From Fremontodendron californicum (taxonomy: Eukaryota > Streptophyta > Magnoliopsida > Malvales > Malvaceae): DNA of 64,000 nucleotides. The notes below the pieces were generated by a model. It saw only the letters and a list, made by a program, of their open reading frames with translations. It did not search any database and was not told where the DNA came from. Both the position numbers and the translations under genes were made by a program. Each line of letters begins with the position of its first letter. The stretch's first letter is position 1. The stretch spans positions 4,239,501 through 4,303,500 of the forward strand of contig JAULJL010000034.1 in NCBI GenBank assembly GCA_030761205.1. The letters are read 5' to 3'. Below, in pieces: positions 59,588 to 64,000 of this stretch.

Positions 59588-60785
59588 TGTTGGATTTATC
59601 AAGCAAGTGCATGTATCATTGACAAGTAATATAATGAAAAGTATAGTGTCGAACCCACGAGAAATTGTTACCAAATTTGCTAAGTACTAAAATTAACACA
59701 ACTTAATCTTATTCAAATAATTAATTAAAGGTAGTAAATAAAAGAAAATAATAAGAAAAGAAAGCAAATTAAAATTGGGATTAAAATTAAAAGCCTAGGA
59801 TTACAATTTCCCTCAACACTTCGCTTGAACTTCTCTTACCCTATTAACTTGATTAATGACCTTGATTTGTTAACCTATAGTTCTAATCTATTTATAAGGA
59901 TCTTCCGATAGTCTTATAAAAATAGCTCTCTTAACCAATTAATTATATTCCTATGATAATTGAACTAAAGAGAAACTCATTAAGCTTAGACTCTAAAATT
60001 AGTTATACATTACATGTAAGTGTATTCCTACCCTACATGCATATCAATTCATCATAATAAATGAATATGAAACATGTGTTATTCAATCCATGTCTAACAC
60101 TAAACTCCATTTTCCAAGTTGTATCTAGGTTACCACATCAATCTAATTGGTAGTTAAGCAAATTAGAAGCATTAAGCACAAAACTGAATAAACAACATCA
60201 AATATCATTAAATCAAGAAAGAGACTAAAATAATCCAAACTACATGTTGAGTTCTATTGCAATCCAAGAAAAATATATTTAGTTCATACTAATTAATAAA
60301 AATATAAAATAAAGGAGTTTCACCATCATTAATAATACAAGAAAGATAAAGAAGATAAGAGATAAGAGAAAACTAAGGATTGTCAGATCTTCAGTCCTCA
60401 ATCTCCCAAAATCTCTCTTTTGCTCCTTGCAAATCTTTGGTGGCTGCTCTCCTCTTAAGAAAACTAGGTTATTTACAAGCTTCAGATTTGACAGCTAGGG
60501 GGAAGCCTTTTATAAAGTCCTAAAGGGTTTCTATTTATAGAACTCCAAATACCTGAAGTAGGAAAACTTTGTGGGCAAGTAACAGCTTTCAGCTTTGACT
60601 TTCCATATATGAACTGATATTCTTCTTGTTGTTTTAGGACTCTACGAAAATACAAAAGTCATTAAATAAATAACTAAATTAAACTAAATTAAAAATAACT
60701 AAAAATAATTAATTAATAGTTTAAACTATAAGGACTTAACTATATAAAATATGGTAAAATAACTCTATTTTATAGAGTTATCACA
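59588..60785 (-). repeat. 3' LTR of the Athila-like element
   Basis: 1,198 bp; the minus strand runs from TGTGATAAC to AAATCCAACA. It is preceded on the minus strand by the purine tract AAGTTTGGGGG (60,786-60,797). The first 149 bp (plus strand) match the partial LTR at 63,852-64,000 with about 13 mismatches by eye. Confidence 0.85.
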
Positions 60786-62485
60786 CCCCCAAACTTAAGA
60801 TTTTGATAATCCTCGAGCAAAACAAAACAAAACAAACTAAATAAAACGAAACAAAACAAAACATAGCTAGAGATTAATGCACTTAACTAATGATTCCCTT
60901 AATAGTCCTCAAAAGTTATCTCAAAATTACAACTCAAAGTAGAATACAAACATAATCCAGCTTTATGATTCAATTCAATCGTATGCCTCATTCTCGAATG
61001 GATTTTTAGTGTGTGTGTGTATAATCTCTTTGCAAATCATTACATGCAATCTAAATAAGTTTATACCAATGCAAAATACGATTTAGTACTAGATTCTCAT
61101 ATGTTTGCTTTTCATCTCTCTCTCAAATAATATAGACTAACACTTCGTCAAGGATCAAGTAGGTCTTTATTAAGCTTGTAATGTAAGGCTAGGGTCAAGG
61201 TAGGATAAAGATATATTTTTATTTAAGTCACCCATAGACACTTTACATTTTTTTCAGGATTTTTTGTGAGCCATAATCTTTTCCTCAAATTACATACTTC
61301 ATTCTTTGAATGCACTTCCTTTTTTTTTTTTTTTGCTTCACCAATTTATTCTCTCATTTTTTCCCCGGTTCTTCATTTTCAAAAAACCATAACCTTTTTT
61401 TTTATAGAGAAATTTCACATCACCATTTCACCCAAAATTTGACATGGCTCATAATTTTTTCTTGTATGTCATACACATGTCTATGTAGTGAGGGTTAATC
61501 ATGGTTTTTCTTATTTGGCTAGGCTAAAAGATGTGGCAATCAAAGAAAAGATATATATCAATTAAGCTCAAAGAGGTAGACTAAGGATATTAATATATAA
61601 AGGTAGGCTCGAAAGGCTCAAACGATCCAACAATGGCCTAAATCACTTCCTCAACTTAGTGTTGTCTAGGATTTCGCCTCGAGAGAGAATCAAACAAATT
61701 CTAGGCTTCTAGACATAATCGCAATTCACATCAACATAAATAGTCTTTAAATAAGCAATGCAAATCTAAGCAAGAGATCAAGTGCTCAAATTTATTGAAA
61801 ATCACATCTTAGCAATAAGACTAACAAAAGAATTTAACATAAAATCCAATCATGCTTATGTTTTTCCCAAAAGTCAAGATAAATCAATAACCAAATTCTC
61901 ATCATTGAATAAGGACTTCATCATAATAAATGCACAATATCTCAAGCAAAACCAATTTTTTTTATATATATATATAGACTCCTACTAAAACATAAATATA
62001 GAAAATAAATTAAAAAGAAAACACACAAACTAACTAAAAAATAAAAAATAATCACACAATATAAAAGAAATCGATAAACTAAAGACCAATACCCCCAAAC
62101 TTAAAACAAACATTGCCCTCAATGTTTAGAAATAAAAAAAGTAAGAACAAGAAAACTCCCCTATCGATGAAAGCAACGCAGGAGAAGCTCTAGTTGTCCT
62201 CTTAAGCTTCATCATGCTTGTCTAAGTTGGGTGAATGGTCACTACAAAAGAAAACAATGTAAAAATAAATTAATAATATTATCCTAAAAAATAGAATTCA
62301 AAAATAATAAATATATATATAAAAGTTTTAAACATTTGTAAAAATAATAAATAAATAATAGTGAAAAATATAAAAATAAAAAATTTCGGGTGGTGCCGAT
62401 GCGCCAGGCCTTTTTTTTAATTTTAAAACCTGCAAAAGTAAAAATAAAATAAAATATTAGAAGAGAGAGAAAAAAATTAAATTAA
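60786..62485. other. Non-coding 3' part of the Athila-like internal region
   Basis: AT-rich, no coding frame. A second purine-tract-like sequence (cccccaaacttaaaa) lies at 62,092-62,107, besides the one adjoining the LTR. Just right of this region (62,526-62,560) is the motif gcttgggttgcctcccaaga, a short conserved non-coding sequence familiar from plant Ty3/gypsy elements. Confidence 0.55.
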
Positions 62486-63713
62486 CTAAAATAGAAAATA
62501 AAAAATTAAAGAGTAAAGAGTAAAAAGCTTGGGTTGCCTCCCAAGAAGCACTTGATTTATAGTCATCGGCTTGACTATCTCATGTGTATCATCTGGTATC
62601 CAACCACTTGATGATTTTCGATTCATGCCATTTGTTTCTTTTTTCTTTGAATAGTTTAGCAATTTTGTAGGCTTGAAAGCGAAATTCATCACTTTCAGTG
62701 GTAGAATTCAATAATGCCTTAAGCAGATCAATAGGATAAATTTCTATAAAATCTTCTTTAATAGCACTTTCTACCAAATCGACAAGCTTAGGCTGTTGGA
62801 CGCATTGAAAAACAGGTTGTGGTGGGTCACACTGGGTCTCCTCTATTTGAACTTTTTCAACTTCTTGCTCCATCACAATTTCTTTTTCAAGCTGATTATT
62901 TGACAATTCTGGGTTCTTGCTATCCTCTTCTATCTCTTTTTCAATCCCAGGTGTATTGGCGTTACAATGCTCTTGTTCTTCGCTCATAGGATTAAATTCA
63001 GTATCACTTGGAATTGTTTTTTGAATTGGTTGTTAATGGCATTAGCAAGCTGGCTTATGTGTGTTTCAAGACTCCTAAGTGTTGCCGCTTGACTTTGAAG
63101 TAATTCTGAATGATTCTGATTGATAGCGTCCTGTTCCGCCATGTAGTACATGATCATCTCTTCCAAGATTGATGGCTTCTCTTCTGGGACAGGTGCTTGG
63201 GCTTGACTCTGAATGATAGCATCGGTGCTTTCCATGTAATGCATGAACACCTCTTCCAATGAAAGATTCGTTTCTGAAATAGCTGCTTGACTTTGAAATA
63301 ATGCTGAATGATTTTGATTGATCACTGCTTGGCTTGCCATGAATTGCACAATGATGGTTTCTTTTCTGGGACAGGTGCTTGTGCATATGGTGGAGACTCA
63401 AAAGGATATGCTTGATTGTCTAAATAGGAGGGTCATTGATTGTTGCTCCAAGAAAACTTTTGGTGATCTCCCCAACCTAGATTATAGTTGGAATAAAAAT
63501 TATTTTGATGCATATTGTAGTTTCCAACATATTGACAATAATCACTATGATGTCCTTCCCCACATAATTCACAAATAACAAATGGGCTTTGGACAGAAGG
63601 TACACCCGAATTCTCAAGCTTCTTGTTAAGTGCAGCCACCTGTGCAAATATAGAAGTGATTGCATCTTGTTCATGACCCCACATAGTGCACCCCTTTTGC
63701 ATTCAACAATCAA
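62486..63713 (-). pseudogene. Partial, frameshifted Athila-like gag
   Basis: Reading leftward from 63,713, a segment GHEQDAITSIFAQVAALNKK leads to a zinc knuckle CELCGEGHHSDYC and the Athila hallmark NLGWGDHQKFSWSNNQ. Next comes a piece (62,984-63,349) with LETHISQLANAINNQ. At a run of six A's near 63,018 the frame must shift by one to continue as IPSDTEFNP, then into 62,589-62,987. The N-terminal gag domain is missing, since only about 110 bp separate this frame from the primer site. The end of the third piece (DEFRFQAYKIAKLFKEKRNK) resembles integrase-tail sequence of this lineage, which would mean a large deletion joined gag to the pol end. The domain assignment of that last part is uncertain. 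Confidence 0.7.
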
Positions 63714-63824
63714 TAAAATCTAAAAGAAAAAAAATTAATAAAATATATATATATATTTAAATAAAAAAAATGAATTAAGACTAAGATTGCTTGGTATTAA
63801 TATTAACAAAAATAGTAAAACAAT

Positions 63825-63842
63825 TCCCCGACAACAGCGCCA
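63825..63842 (-). other. Primer-binding site, tRNA-Asp type
   Basis: The plus strand reads tccccgacaacagcgcca. It differs at two positions from the 3' end of plant tRNA-Asp including CCA, and lies 9 nt from the LTR. Athila-type elements commonly use this tRNA. Confidence 0.75.
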
Positions 63843-63851
63843 AAAACTTAT

Positions 63852-64000
63852 TGTCGGATTTACCACTCAAATGCACGTATCGTTGACAAGTAATATAATA
63901 AAAAATAGAGTGTCGAACTCACGAGAAATTGTTATCAAATTTTCTAAGTACTAAAATTAACACAACTTAATCTTATTCAAATAATTAATTAAAGGTAGTA
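63852..64000 (-). repeat. 5' LTR of the Athila-like element (partial, cut by window end)
   Basis: It starts tgtcggattt and aligns without gaps to 59,588-59,736. The rest lies beyond the window. Confidence 0.85.

Larger units (their letters stand above)
24088..64000 (-). mobile_element. Host Ty1/copia retrotransposon, split by nested insertions, continuing past the right edge
   Basis: The 3' LTR is 24,088-25,167. The polypurine tract is at 25,168-25,177. RNase H and RT lie at about 25,770-27,480, and the end of integrase at 27,565-27,781. Coding then stops at a CACTA element and resumes in frame at 59,515-59,587, where a second LTR element cuts in. The 5' half (gag, protease, most of integrase, 5' LTR) must lie beyond 64,000. 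This copia is therefore the oldest layer of the nest. Confidence 0.85.
59588..64000 (-). mobile_element. Athila-like Ty3/gypsy element with internal deletions, continuing past the right edge
   Basis: The 3' LTR is 59,588-60,785. The internal region is 60,786-63,851, and the 5' LTR starts at 63,852 and runs off the window. The primer-binding site matches tRNA-Asp. The internal region is only about 3.1 kb and holds a partial gag with no polymerase, so the element is defective. It cuts the copia integrase frame at 59,587. Confidence 0.82.

Overview
This window is nuclear DNA from a flowering plant, probably a eudicot. It is AT-rich, gene-poor and full of plant transposons (Ty3/gypsy, Ty1/copia, LINE, CACTA, MITEs, a tRNA-derived SINE). 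It carries a plant fatty-acid elongase gene, a plant bHLH gene with spliceosomal introns, and a piece of plant mitochondrial rRNA. I cannot name the species.

Layout. (1) 1-2503: AT-rich spacer. (2) 2504-8953, minus: a bHLH transcription-factor gene (bHLH36/118/120/125-like) cut in its second exon by a complete Reina-type chromovirus retrotransposon (2708-8021). The gene resumes in frame on the other side of the element and also has a 1-base frameshift in exon 1. (3) 9239-12780, minus: a LINE remnant with an RRM-type ORF1, split by mitochondrial-type DNA that includes a 26S rRNA fragment. (4) 12781-18309: spacer with a GC-rich island, a dispersed repeat and a MITE. (5) 18310-19824, minus: the only apparently intact host gene, a 3-ketoacyl-CoA synthase (very-long-chain fatty acid elongation) with a proline where the family's catalytic histidine usually lies. 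(6) 19867-24087: MITEs of one family, a solo LTR with perfect 5-bp target duplications, a SINE, and a second copy of the dispersed repeat.

(7) From 24088 to beyond the right edge lies one nest of transposons. The outer layer is a Ty1/copia element (minus; 3' LTR 24088-25167). Its integrase region was hit by a non-autonomous CACTA transposon (27782-59514) and by an Athila-like LTR element (59588 to beyond the window). Inside the CACTA element sits a coding-poor LTR element of the Ogre/Tat lineage with 4.6-kb LTRs and a tRNA-Arg primer site. That element was then tandemly duplicated by a 12,912-bp step with a short filler at the junction, giving LTR A - internal 1 - LTR B - partial LTR C - internal 2 - LTR D.

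The genes do not form a pathway together. The interest lies in the order of insertions, the interrupted bHLH gene, the unusual KCS active site, the mitochondrial rRNA fragment within a LINE, and the large tandem duplication. I found no evidence for a new enzymatic or defence system. All coordinates were read by eye.
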